Source of the DNA: Flavobacteriaceae bacterium GF1
Lineage (GTDB): Bacteria; Bacteroidota; Bacteroidia; Flavobacteriales; Flavobacteriaceae
Assembly: GCA_009797885.1 (NCBI GenBank)
Contig: WNKP01000018.1
Coordinates: 1-64,000, forward strand
DNA: 64,000 nt
Direction: 5' to 3'
The notes under the pieces are model-generated. The model was not told the DNA's origin. It searched no databases and saw nothing but the letters and a program-made list of their open reading frames with translations. This document shows, in pieces, positions 18,027 through 25,777 of the stretch (position 1 is the stretch's first letter; the number at the start of each line of letters is the position of its first letter). The position numbers were made by a program, and so were the translations under genes.

Positions 18027-18917
18027 CTATAGGGACTGCCTGAACTTATTGGGCGTGGTTCCGCTGTACTTCTTAAAGAAACGTGTGAAGTGTGTCGGTT
18101 CCTGGAAGTTGAGTCTATAGGCGATTTCCGCAACATCCAAAGTTGTAAAGGAAAGCATGGTCTTGCTTTCCAGAAAAACGCGTTGTTGGATGATATCTTT
18201 GGCGGTTTTGCCGGTGATCTGTTTTATGGTGGTGGTGAGGTAATTGGGGGTCACATTCAGCTGTTGCGCATAATCACCGACATTTTTTGAATCGACATAG
18301 AGTTTGTCCACCAATTGCTGGAATTTTTGGGTAAGCACCTGTCCTCTGGATAAATGACTTTCGGTGGTCTTGTACCGCTCATAAATGGATTTGCAGTTAT
18401 AGAGTACCGATGTCAACATACCCTGTAACATCCTTTCCTGGTATGGATGCGGGTTTTGAAATACGGAATGCATCCGCTGCATGTCCACCTCCAACGATTG
18501 CTGTTCTTCAGGTGTCATTAGGAATACACTGTTTTCGGATAGTTTTAAAAAAGGGAATTCCCCCGTTAGATCGGGAATGGATTTTGAAATAAATTCCTTT
18601 CGGAACTGAATGTGATATCCGGTGGATTCAGCATCCCGAAACCAGGAGAACACCTGACCGGGAACCACAAACCACAAGGGCAATTTTTCCAGTTTCACGG
18701 CGTTGGTATTCAGATTTATTTGACTATTGCCCGTATTGCTGAGGATTCCAATTTGGTAAAATCCCTGGCGGTAGGGAGGCATACATTTTCTTGTGGTTGG
18801 CTCCAGGGATTCCAGCGTAAAAATATCGAACCCGGGAATATGGCTACGATGATCGTATCCCGTTGCCTGGTGAAGATCATTACTGGTTTCGAATACCGGA
18901 ATTTCCTTTTTGGCCAT
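18027..18917 (-). CDS. AraC family transcriptional regulator
   Basis: 296 aa from the ATG at 18917; the frame can be extended only by a TTG at 18938. An N-terminal cupin-like sensor part is followed by a C-terminal double HTH (about residues 190-296: VGDYAQQLNVTPNYLT and IAYRLNFQEPTHFTRFFKKYSG). It is a close structural match to the regulator at 23817-24707, which is also 296 aa. A predicted site for such a regulator lies upstream of the 30-aa ORF leading into this gene (19077-19141) and another between this gene and the SDR, so autoregulation is likely. Confidence 0.9.
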   Translation of the reverse strand: MAKKEIPVFETSNDLHQATGYDHRSHIPGFDIFTLESLEPTTRKCMPPYRQGFYQIGILSNTGNSQINLNTNAVKLEKLPLWFVVPGQVFSWFRDAESTGYHIQFRKEFISKSIPDLTGEFPFLKLSENSVFLMTPEEQQSLEVDMQRMHSVFQNPHPYQERMLQGMLTSVLYNCKSIYERYKTTESHLSRGQVLTQKFQQLVDKLYVDSKNVGDYAQQLNVTPNYLTTTIKQITGKTAKDIIQQRVFLESKTMLSFTTLDVAEIAYRLNFQEPTHFTRFFKKYSGTTPNKFRQSL

Positions 18918-18963
18918 ACTTAAAAATAGCAATTTCAAGTTAAGTTGAAGCTACTTTTTCCTT

Positions 18964-19056
18964 CTAAATAATATCACTTACCAGCGCAAAGCCTGTGACC
19001 ATAATGATAACCGATACGGTTAAATAAAGCAATGTAATTAAAACGAACTTTTTCAT
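18964..19056 (-). CDS. Small membrane peptide, 30 aa
   Basis: An ATG at 19056 opens a 30-codon frame starting MKKFVLITLLYLTV and ending in TAG at 18964. It is a basic start plus one hydrophobic helix spanning nearly the whole peptide, a typical single-pass small membrane protein. It lies 46 bp before the AraC ATG. It is the first ORF downstream of the direct-repeat promoter at 19077-19141. No family recognised. Confidence 0.5.
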   Translation of the reverse strand: MKKFVLITLLYLTVSVIIMVTGFALVSDII

Positions 19057-19076
19057 GATTTCTAAAATTTATACCA

Positions 19077-19141
19077 CAAAGTTCAGTCTAAAGGTCCCTT
19101 TTATGTTAACCTAAAACGTAGCGAAAATGACCAAAATCTAA
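19077..19141 (-). promoter_or_regulatory. AraC-type direct-repeat promoter before 30-aa ORF and araC-like gene
   Basis: TTAACC (19106) and ATGACCAAAATC (19127) give ACC half-sites 21 bp apart. On the minus strand a -7-like GAACTTTG (19077-19084) lies exactly 21 nt beyond the proximal half-site, followed by the ATG at 19056. Confidence 0.6.
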
Positions 19142-19184
19142 TCTACATTTGGCGAGTGGTGCATTGGTCTTCAACGCATCCGAA

Positions 19185-20516
19185 TTAACCGGGCAGTAAA
19201 ACCTTAACTTTTTTGCTCCTGAACTGTTTTGAAGCTATCAATAGGGCAATGAGAAGAAAAATAAAGCCACCTATCATAAAAACCAGGGTTGTTATTTTTT
19301 CAAATAAGATACCTCCAATCACCAGTCCAAACATGCTGGCAATGCTTCCCATGGAAGTACCGTACCCTTGAATGGCACCCTGTGTACTATTATTACCGGC
19401 TCGGGATAACAATGCCATGAAGCTGGGCCACATAAGACCATTGCCCAGGGAAAGAAAAGTTATGGCAATGTATAAAAGCACTAATTGCTGTTGGGACAAT
19501 AAAAAGAAACTTGCGGCCAATAGCAAGGATCCCATAAGTACCAATGCATGACTTGAGAATATTTTGGAAAGTCGATTCAATACCGGTCCCTGAACAAAGA
19601 ACATAATTAGACTTGAATAGGCCAGGAACAGCCCCAAATCCACGGCGGACCAATTAAGTGTACCACTGGCATAAATGGGCAGTCCGGCATAGAAAAGGCT
19701 AAAAGCAAAAAAGGTCAGGAAATAGACCAGGTACAAGATGGGCACCCCACTAATTTTCAAGACCTGTTTTAAGCCATTTCTGTTTTCCGGGAGCAAGGCA
19801 TCGCTACCTTCGGTAAAGCAGTCTTTATGCTCCACTTGAAAAAACCGTCGCACGTTTTTTAGTGAAATGTTTCCTGTATCAACAATACAGGGAACACTTT
19901 CTTCCAATCTAAAACCAATAACGATTATTGCTATTAAGGATATGGCTGCAGCAATCAATAGCGGTAAGACTTCCCCGATTATGGTACTGGCCAGAAGACC
20001 TGCAAACGCAGGACCGATCACGAAGCCCAAACTGGTTGAAGCCCCCATTTTCCCAAAATTTTGGTTACGGTCCTCATCGGTTGAAATGTCGGACATATAC
20101 GCATTGGCCACTGATATGTTCCCTCCGGTAAACCCATCAAGGATGCGCGCCAAAAATATGGTCAGGAGCGGGAGGGTCATGAGGTAAGAACCCGTAATTT
20201 CCGTGTTTTGTCCCCATAATTCCGTGTTGGGCAGAATAAAGGCCAGAAGGAACAATAGCCACGCTAAAAAAGTACCTGACTGTGATAGCATCAATACCTT
20301 TTTTCGTCCAATTTTGTCCGACAACCTTCCCAAAATAGGGGCGCCTATAAATTGAAAGAAGGGATAGGTGGCCCCAAGAATTCCATAAATAAAACCATTA
20401 CCCCCAAAATCGGTGACGATAAAAATCAATATGGGCATCACCACACTGTAGCCCAATATACCGATGAAATTTACCAACAGGATCGGAAAAATTCTGGATT
20501 TAAAAAAAGCGAACAA
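19185..20516 (-). CDS. MFS multidrug/tetracycline-type efflux transporter
   Basis: 443 aa with 12 predicted membrane helices. Motif A between TM2 and TM3 is intact (GRLSDKIGRKKVL, near residue 62), and DGFTGGNISVANAY near TM5 resembles motif C/TCR-type antiporters (TetA-like DHA1). It would be a proton-coupled drug exporter in the inner membrane. The only start that keeps TM1 is a TTG at 20516; the first ATG would remove it. Unusual insert of about 30 residues in the central loop. It shows no recognised site before it. Confidence 0.88.
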   Translation of the reverse strand: MFAFFKSRIFPILLVNFIGILGYSVVMPILIFIVTDFGGNGFIYGILGATYPFFQFIGAPILGRLSDKIGRKKVLMLSQSGTFLAWLLFLLAFILPNTELWGQNTEITGSYLMTLPLLTIFLARILDGFTGGNISVANAYMSDISTDEDRNQNFGKMGASTSLGFVIGPAFAGLLASTIIGEVLPLLIAAAISLIAIIVIGFRLEESVPCIVDTGNISLKNVRRFFQVEHKDCFTEGSDALLPENRNGLKQVLKISGVPILYLVYFLTFFAFSLFYAGLPIYASGTLNWSAVDLGLFLAYSSLIMFFVQGPVLNRLSKIFSSHALVLMGSLLLAASFFLLSQQQLVLLYIAITFLSLGNGLMWPSFMALLSRAGNNSTQGAIQGYGTSMGSIASMFGLVIGGILFEKITTLVFMIGGFIFLLIALLIASKQFRSKKVKVLLPG

Positions 20517-20717
20517 CTTGGATTTGTTTAGTCAGGACCTGAAGATACTCAATTAATGGGTTGAAGCCGAAGTAACCCGGAATTAAAAAGATTTTTCCGC
20601 TTCGCTATTCAACGGTTCGTCCCTCCTTTGAAAACATAGCTTCATTTCCCCTTAATACCGATCTGGGGTTAATTTAAAACTAACTGAGCTAAAAGCATCG
20701 GGAATGGGCATCCTTGC

Positions 20718-20751
20718 CGGAAAGGGTGTTTGAGCGTACGTTACCCTTCCG
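20718..20751 (-). terminator. Stem-loop downstream of alpha/beta hydrolase gene
   Basis: CGGAAAGGGT and ACCCTTCCG pair with one bulged base around a ~15-nt loop. It lies 36 bp after the hydrolase stop. There is no T-run, so it is a weak terminator call. The rest of 20517-20786 shows no gene. Confidence 0.35.
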
Positions 20752-20786
20752 TTTCGTAGTAACGGGATGTGGATGTCAATGGATTC

Positions 20787-21608
20787 TTATGCTCCGTTTA
20801 TAAATTGAATGGCTTGGTCAAGGGCTTCTGGGGTACGCAAGATCCTGAAATGTCCAGTTCCCGTTAGTTCAATAAAACGTGCATTTTTCCACTGCTCCTT
20901 TACTTTTTTTGAACGTTCAATAGGAATCACAGTATCATTTTTATCGTGGAGGATCAGTGCTTTTTCCACTTGAATCTGACTTACAAAATCAGAAACATTT
21001 AACTCGGCCACACTGGATTGTAGTTCCGTTTCCAATCTGGCGATAAGCCTGTTTTTTACGTTTTCCGTGATGCCTACCTGCTGGGCCACATCATTGATTC
21101 GTTCCAAAAACCGGTTGGGTACGGTAAACAGCACATAGGTATCAATACTGATATCGGGGTTCTTAAAAAGGGCATAGGTTGTGGCGACACCGCCAAAGGA
21201 ATGGCTGACCAGTTTGATAACCTCGAACTTTTTGATCAATACCCCCACGAGTTCCGCAAACTCAAAAAGACTGGTCTTTCCTTTGCTGCTAAATCCATGG
21301 GATGGGGCATCAAAAGCATAAATGGTATAATCATATTGTTGTAGGGCCTGGATCAGATCAGTAAAATTTCCGGCCTGACCTTCCCAACCGTGGATCAACA
21401 AAATACGGTTGTCCCCTCCGGTCCAGGTGTATAATTGAATGTCAAAGTCCTGAAACCTAAATGTTTCCCGTTCAGCCTGATCCAGAACTACGAGCTCATG
21501 GGGTCGTAACTTACGGATTTGTGGGCTGGTCAGTTGATGGTAGGCAAAATTGACCACCCTTTTTGGGAAAAGGATGGAGGCTATACGGACAAACCATTTT
21601 TTTAGCAC
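20787..21608 (-). CDS. Alpha/beta hydrolase
   Basis: 273 aa. Alpha/beta fold landmarks are LLIHGWEGQAGNF (oxyanion HG, about residue 75), the nucleophile elbow SHSFGG (Ser near 138), an acid candidate in LHDKNDTVIP and a terminal His in GTGHFRILR. The start is a GTG at 21608 directly after an in-frame TGA; no ATG occurs further inside, so a non-ATG start is forced. The substrate is unknown. The start overlaps the tail of a decayed gene. Confidence 0.88.
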   Translation of the reverse strand: MLKKWFVRIASILFPKRVVNFAYHQLTSPQIRKLRPHELVVLDQAERETFRFQDFDIQLYTWTGGDNRILLIHGWEGQAGNFTDLIQALQQYDYTIYAFDAPSHGFSSKGKTSLFEFAELVGVLIKKFEVIKLVSHSFGGVATTYALFKNPDISIDTYVLFTVPNRFLERINDVAQQVGITENVKNRLIARLETELQSSVAELNVSDFVSQIQVEKALILHDKNDTVIPIERSKKVKEQWKNARFIELTGTGHFRILRTPEALDQAIQFINGA

Positions 21609-21819
21609 TCAGTTCTAAATCTTACGGTTAATTTAGTAAAAAACCCGGTCCAAAATGGAATCAAAATAGAAACCAGGGTCGGGACCAGGATTATCGTAAG
21701 TATAAAAGTACGGAATGGGATGGGGAATGTCCCTAATTCATTCCCAAAATCAGTGCAGGATTCCCATAATTATTGGGTAAATGGCCATTCAGATGATAAC
21801 GCTGGATTTAAGCCCTTTC
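21602..21819 (-). pseudogene. Decayed copy of the two-helix membrane protein encoded at 25272-25499
   Basis: Translating the minus strand after the aldo/keto reductase stop gives KGLKSSVII*MAIYPIIM, which aligns with KKLKTTFIVWIAIYPAIT of the intact gene; the Trp codon has become TGA. After a further stop and a frame change near 21745 the match resumes: FPIPFRTFILTIILVP and IPFWTGFFTKL against LPILVRTLVLTLVLVP and IPFWTRVFSKV. It ends in TAA at 21602-21604. A nonsense mutation plus a frameshift mark it as a pseudogene. Confidence 0.75.
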
Positions 21820-22626
21820 TTAAATCCCGGATTCCAATTGGTAGGATCGGAGATTTTCCATTAAATGATCCTTGGATGAGGTTCCCGGAATGGAAATTAT
21901 ATGGGGCGCATAGTCCAGAAGCCAGCGTAGTGATAGTTGACTTGTGGTCATATTGCTTTTCCCAGCAATGGTCAAGGTGCTATCCTCCCAATTATTTCTG
22001 GACACCGGAGTATGGGCTATGAATGCCATATCCAACTCCCCACTCTTTTTAACCACATCCCCAAAACGCCTGTCATTGTAATTGAATGCATTCTGTACTG
22101 CATCAATCTGTGCTGTGGATTGTGCCCGTTCCAATTGTGCAACAGTGACATTGGAGACCCCAATATGCTTTATTTTACCTTCTTGTTGAAATTGCGCCAA
22201 GGCACCAATGGATTCTTCAATGGGAATGTTGGGGTCCACTTTGTGCAGAAAATAAAGGTCTATGGTCTCTTTTTGCAATCGTTTTAAACTTCCTTCAAGC
22301 GCAGTACGCAAATAATAAGGATGGCCATTGGGAATTACGGCCCCAGGCTGGTATTTAATAAAACCGCCTTTGGTGGCTACCACCACTTCATTTTTGAACG
22401 GGGCTACCGCTTCTTGAACCAATAACTCCGATGTATATGGGCCATAGGCATCAGCCGTGTCAATGAAGTTTACCCCATTTTCAATGGCCTTTCGGATGAC
22501 CGCAATGGCATTTTTCCTGTTTGGTGTATCACCCCAGATTCCTGCACCTGTGGTGGCCCGCATGGTACCAAAACCAATTCGGTTGATTTCGGAATCCCCT
22601 AATTTGAATGTATATTTTGTTGTCAT
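21820..22626 (-). CDS. Aldo/keto reductase
   Basis: 268 aa. Family landmarks are IGFGTMRATTG, GVNFIDTADAYG (Asp and catalytic Tyr, near residues 55-61), ATKGG (Lys near 85), YFLHKVDPN (His near 128) and IGVSNV. The C-terminal IPGTSSKDHLMENLRS is the NADPH 2'-phosphate site. It is a cytoplasmic carbonyl reductase with unknown substrate, resembling the oxidoreductases of the tas/YdbC group. It follows the secreted hydrolase by 59 bp on the same strand. Confidence 0.92.
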   Translation of the reverse strand: MTTKYTFKLGDSEINRIGFGTMRATTGAGIWGDTPNRKNAIAVIRKAIENGVNFIDTADAYGPYTSELLVQEAVAPFKNEVVVATKGGFIKYQPGAVIPNGHPYYLRTALEGSLKRLQKETIDLYFLHKVDPNIPIEESIGALAQFQQEGKIKHIGVSNVTVAQLERAQSTAQIDAVQNAFNYNDRRFGDVVKKSGELDMAFIAHTPVSRNNWEDSTLTIAGKSNMTTSQLSLRWLLDYAPHIISIPGTSSKDHLMENLRSYQLESGI

Positions 22627-22685
22627 TTTTATGCTATTTTGTAGCGACGCCCATGAATAGGCGCCGCTATGGATTTGATTTATTC

Positions 22686-23705
22686 TTATTTTAAATACTT
22701 TATCATGAATGGGACTACGGCATCCACTGCCTGTTGCATTTCGGGATATACATCATAGAAATTGAAGTGGTAACCGGTGCCCCAAACCAGTTCTTTTTCA
22801 GTCTGTAACAGGCTGTAAAATTTCTTGGCCTGATCAGGGATCAAGGCATCATCCGTTGAAAAGACGAGGGTTGGGATTTCGATTTTCCCTGCTTGGCTTA
22901 TGGGGTCAAACTTTTCGACCCAATCGATCCAAGCACTCCATGAGACTTCGTTTTTCCAGTTTTTGATGGCCCCTCCACGGTTTTTATCAAAGTAATATTC
23001 CCCAGGGGTAAAATTGAAACCTTCCACTTCCGGGGTGTTGGTAAAGATTTGTGTTTTTTGGTTTTCACCGGTAGCTTCAAAAAGCCGTTGGTTCTCCAAT
23101 GCACGCTGATGGTTTTTTTCCAATGTTTCCTTTCCCCAAAAAGGTGCCGCGAGGGCGGGTTCGTACATCCATGGCACTACGGCCGCAATAGCGGCAACGC
23201 GGTCGTCGTTGGCTGCAAGGTAAGCGGCATTGCCTCCCGAGGTACATACCCCGACCATGCCTATTTTGTCAATATAGGGAAGGTTCTCCAAATAGGTCAC
23301 CGCTGCTTGTAAATCCTTAAGTTTCCCGTCCACACTCTCATTTTGTCTTGGCAGGCCATCGCTTTCTCCCCAGCTCGCATAATCAAAGTCAATGACCACA
23401 AAGCCCTCTTTGGCCAATAGTCGAGCGTAATTGTCGGGCATCATTTCCTTGACGGACGAAACGGACCCTTGGACTATAAGGGCTGGATATTGCCGGGTAG
23501 GAACAAATCCTGCTGGCCTGAACAAGTGTCCCGCCAGACGCAGATCATCCCTCTGAAAAGTAATGTCTTCCTTAGTTACGTTTTTTGTGCTGGTTGTTTC
23601 CAATTTTTCCATAATTGAAGTATTAACTGATGTTTGGGCGTTGACCATTGCCGAAGTGGCAAATAGTAAGGGCAATAGTTTTTTGCTGTTGGGTTTTGTT
23701 TTCAT
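22686..23705 (-). CDS. Secreted alpha/beta hydrolase
   Basis: 339 aa from the ATG at 23705, which gives a clear signal peptide (MKTKPNSKKLLPLLFATSAM, cleaved near NAQ). The frame extends further 5' but that part overlaps the promoter. Landmarks are the oxyanion segment LIVQGSVSSVKE, the nucleophile region VGVCTSGGNAAYLA (Cys-Thr-Ser-Gly-Gly around the elbow), STDDALIPD (acid) and GTGYHFNFYD (His). It resembles dienelactone-hydrolase-like or YcjY-type enzymes. Periplasmic. An AraC-type site lies upstream, then the AraC gene. Confidence 0.85.
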   Translation of the reverse strand: MKTKPNSKKLLPLLFATSAMVNAQTSVNTSIMEKLETTSTKNVTKEDITFQRDDLRLAGHLFRPAGFVPTRQYPALIVQGSVSSVKEMMPDNYARLLAKEGFVVIDFDYASWGESDGLPRQNESVDGKLKDLQAAVTYLENLPYIDKIGMVGVCTSGGNAAYLAANDDRVAAIAAVVPWMYEPALAAPFWGKETLEKNHQRALENQRLFEATGENQKTQIFTNTPEVEGFNFTPGEYYFDKNRGGAIKNWKNEVSWSAWIDWVEKFDPISQAGKIEIPTLVFSTDDALIPDQAKKFYSLLQTEKELVWGTGYHFNFYDVYPEMQQAVDAVVPFMIKYLK

Positions 23706-23742
23706 TGTATTGTTTTTAAAGGGTTTGTTACTGATTTCAATA

Positions 23743-23803
23743 CAAAAGTAGATGGGCTTGGGCCCAAGGTTGGGACCCAAAACATCAATGGAATGACCAA
23801 TTT
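23743..23803 (-). promoter_or_regulatory. AraC-type direct-repeat promoter before secreted hydrolase
   Basis: GGGACCCAAAAC (23772) and ATGACCAATTTC (23793) place ACC half-sites 21 bp apart. On the minus strand TACTTTTG (23743-23750) is a perfect TAnnTTTG -7 element 21 nt downstream; the ATG is at 23705. Confidence 0.55.
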
Positions 23804-23816
23804 CTTGGTTGTAGGA

Positions 23817-24707
23817 TTACTTACGGAAATTACCGGGGGTCATTCCCCGGTGTTTCTTGAAAAAACGGGTAAAATGTGTGGGTTCCTGGAAGTTTAGTCG
23901 GTAGCAGATTTCCTTGATGCTAAGATCGGAATAGGTCAATAAATAATCAGCTTCCAACATAATACGCTCATCAATGATGCTTTTGGCGTTTTTTCCCAAG
24001 GTTTCACGAATAAGCTGGCTCAAATAATTGGGTGTAATATGCAACATATCCGCATATTCGTTGACCGTTGTGGCCTCTAAAAAGTTTTCATTGACCAGAT
24101 GCCGATAGCTTGCCACAAGGCCATCGGCTTCTCTTTGTGCTCTATTCCCTTTGTTCAAATCTTCATAAATCTGATTGCAAATCCATAGGATGGCCTGTAG
24201 ATTCGCCTTTACCAAGGCTCGGGCACTGGAGTCCCCACCATGAAAGTTTTCATGAATCTGTTGGTAGTAAAAACGGCATTGCTCCGCCCTTTTGGGGGAT
24301 AGCTCAAAAAGGTTGGCCTCATAAATATTGAAGAATGGAAAGTCACTGAGTGCTTTTTCCTGAAATACCTTTCCGACGAATTCGGGTCTAAAGAACATGA
24401 CAAAACCGGATAGATCGGGTTGTATGCCCTGCCATTGATGCACCTGCCCTGGGGCATTGAACACCAGATATTTTTCAGGGGTGCGAAAGGTTTTGTCGTT
24501 TATTCGGTATTCCAAAGGGGAACCGCCAAGGACCAGGGAAATTTCGAAAAAGGCATTGCGGAATGGGGTTATCGCCTCGGGGAGTGCTCCCCGTATGCTT
24601 TCGTGGGTTCCGATATAGAAAGCTTCCGCATTTTTGGAAAGTTCCAGACCGAGAAATCCATAAAGTTCCGAAATGGTCTGGTTTATTGGAATCGCCGAAG
24701 TTTTCAT
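23817..24707 (-). CDS. AraC family transcriptional regulator
   Basis: 296 aa. A cupin-like N-terminal half (VFNAPGQVHQW near residue 85) is followed by the C-terminal double HTH (VNEYADMLHITPNYLSQLI and ICYRLNFQEPTHFTRFFKKHRG). It is the same subfamily as the regulator at 18027-18917. It is followed by a predicted direct-repeat site and the secreted hydrolase, the same gene-site-gene order as in the other AraC locus. No copy of the site lies in its own upstream region. Confidence 0.92.
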   Translation of the reverse strand: MKTSAIPINQTISELYGFLGLELSKNAEAFYIGTHESIRGALPEAITPFRNAFFEISLVLGGSPLEYRINDKTFRTPEKYLVFNAPGQVHQWQGIQPDLSGFVMFFRPEFVGKVFQEKALSDFPFFNIYEANLFELSPKRAEQCRFYYQQIHENFHGGDSSARALVKANLQAILWICNQIYEDLNKGNRAQREADGLVASYRHLVNENFLEATTVNEYADMLHITPNYLSQLIRETLGKNAKSIIDERIMLEADYLLTYSDLSIKEICYRLNFQEPTHFTRFFKKHRGMTPGNFRK

Positions 24708-24815
24708 ACCCTAAAGATACACTAGTATACATCAGGGATTGGCCATGCCTTGTTCAAAGTGAAAAGATTATTTCCCAAAACGGTATTCAAATCGAGCAGC
24801 AGAAATCGGATATCC

Positions 24816-25217
24816 TCAAGACAACTGTTTAGCGCTTAGACTTTCCCCCTCCCGAGGTAAATCGTATTGAATCCATTCGTCGTTTAAGTGAATATCTACG
24901 GAATCCAATCGTCCAGGACCCACATTTTTATAGGCGTGGGGGATGTTTGCGGGCCCAATGACCAAATCCCCTTCCTTAGCTATGAATTTCCTTTCACCTA
25001 CGGTGAATTCTGCCGTTCCCTCCAGGATATGAAAGACCTCATCATAGGGATGCATGTGTAAGTTGGGACCTTCCCCAATTTCGTCAACACTGTAGCGAAT
25101 GACCACAAAGTTAGCATCATAGGGATGACCTTCCAGCACTCCTTTAGGGGGGTCTTGTTGCTTCATCCAGTTATTTTTTGGGATATGAACGGGGGCTATT
25201 CTTGATTTTTTAGGCAT
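24816..25217 (-). CDS. Cupin-domain protein
   Basis: 133 aa, single cupin barrel. Motif 1 is LHMHPYDEVFHILEGTAEF (HxH...E, about residues 54-74) and motif 2 is GPANIPHAYKNVG (His near 96). These are the residues expected to hold a metal. Cytoplasmic, function unknown; small cupins near AraC regulators and reductases are often dioxygenase-like or sensory. It stands alone on the minus strand. Confidence 0.85.
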   Translation of the reverse strand: MPKKSRIAPVHIPKNNWMKQQDPPKGVLEGHPYDANFVVIRYSVDEIGEGPNLHMHPYDEVFHILEGTAEFTVGERKFIAKEGDLVIGPANIPHAYKNVGPGRLDSVDIHLNDEWIQYDLPREGESLSAKQLS

Positions 25218-25271
25218 GATTGTGATTTTTGATTTGTTTAAAATTGATGGTTTCGAACATTTTTGTGGGAT

Positions 25272-25499
25272 TTAATCCTTATGGTGAAATCCTTTCTTGG
25301 ATAATTTAACTTTCGAAAAAACCCTTGTCCAAAACGGAATTAGGAAGTACACCATTAATGGCACCAGAACAAGGGTCAAAACCAAGGTTCTCACCAAAAT
25401 GGGCAAATGGTTCAAGTATGCTCCAAACACTGATAATATGACGGTTATCGCCGGATAAATGGCTATCCAAACAATAAATGTGGTTTTTAATTTTTTCAT
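25272..25499 (-). CDS. Two-helix membrane protein, resembles the C-terminal membrane segment of ABM-type monooxygenases
   Basis: 75 aa from the ATG at 25499; a longer start at 25568 would run into the promoter described below, so the shorter one is preferred. Two membrane helices (FIVWIAIYPAITVILSV and LVLTLVLVPLMVYFLI) are linked by a short loop and followed by a basic tail. The W-x-A-x-YP and VPLMVY-x-x-x-P pattern resembles the membrane tail found after antibiotic-biosynthesis monooxygenase domains (COG3224), here without the enzyme domain. A decayed copy lies at 21602-21819. Confidence 0.65.
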   Translation of the reverse strand: MKKLKTTFIVWIAIYPAITVILSVFGAYLNHLPILVRTLVLTLVLVPLMVYFLIPFWTRVFSKVKLSKKGFHHKD

Positions 25500-25535
25500 C
25501 ACTTCACGATTTTGAATTCCTGTTGATTTGTGATA

Positions 25536-25599
25536 TAAAGGTACCTTTGGAAACCGGGTTGTACGCAACCAAATTCAAGGGAAAAATGACCAAAATCCA
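25536..25599 (-). promoter_or_regulatory. AraC-type direct-repeat promoter before the two-helix membrane protein
   Basis: CAACCAAAT (25566) and ATGACCAAAATC (25586) give ACC half-sites 21 bp apart. On the minus strand TACCTTTA (25536-25543) is one mismatch from TAnnTTTG, 21 nt from the proximal half-site. Confidence 0.55.
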
Positions 25600-25708
25600 T
25601 GGCTTCAAAGCAATGATGAAATAACCAGGATAGCGCTATTTGATGGGAACGGATTCCAAAATAGGTATGCCATCAATTTTCACAAGGGAAAGGGACTACA
25701 TTCAATAC

Positions 25709-25744
25709 AAAAAAAACAGCGACCCCCGATGTTGGGAAATCGCC
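25709..25744 (-). terminator. Intrinsic terminator after the HAE1 efflux operon
   Basis: On the minus strand a GC-rich stem-loop (GGCGATTTCCC paired with GGGGGTCGC) is followed by a run of eight T. It lies about 33 bp after the stop of the outer-membrane gene at 25778. The remaining bases between 25600 and 25777 hold no gene. Confidence 0.65.
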
Positions 25745-25777
25745 GTTTTGTCCAACACTAAAACGGTTGTTGTCTGG

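Noticed and set aside
25500-25568. 98-aa version of the two-helix membrane protein starting at 25568
   Set aside because: The extra 23 residues would be encoded by the AraC-type promoter and match nothing; the ATG at 25499 fits the pseudogene alignment.
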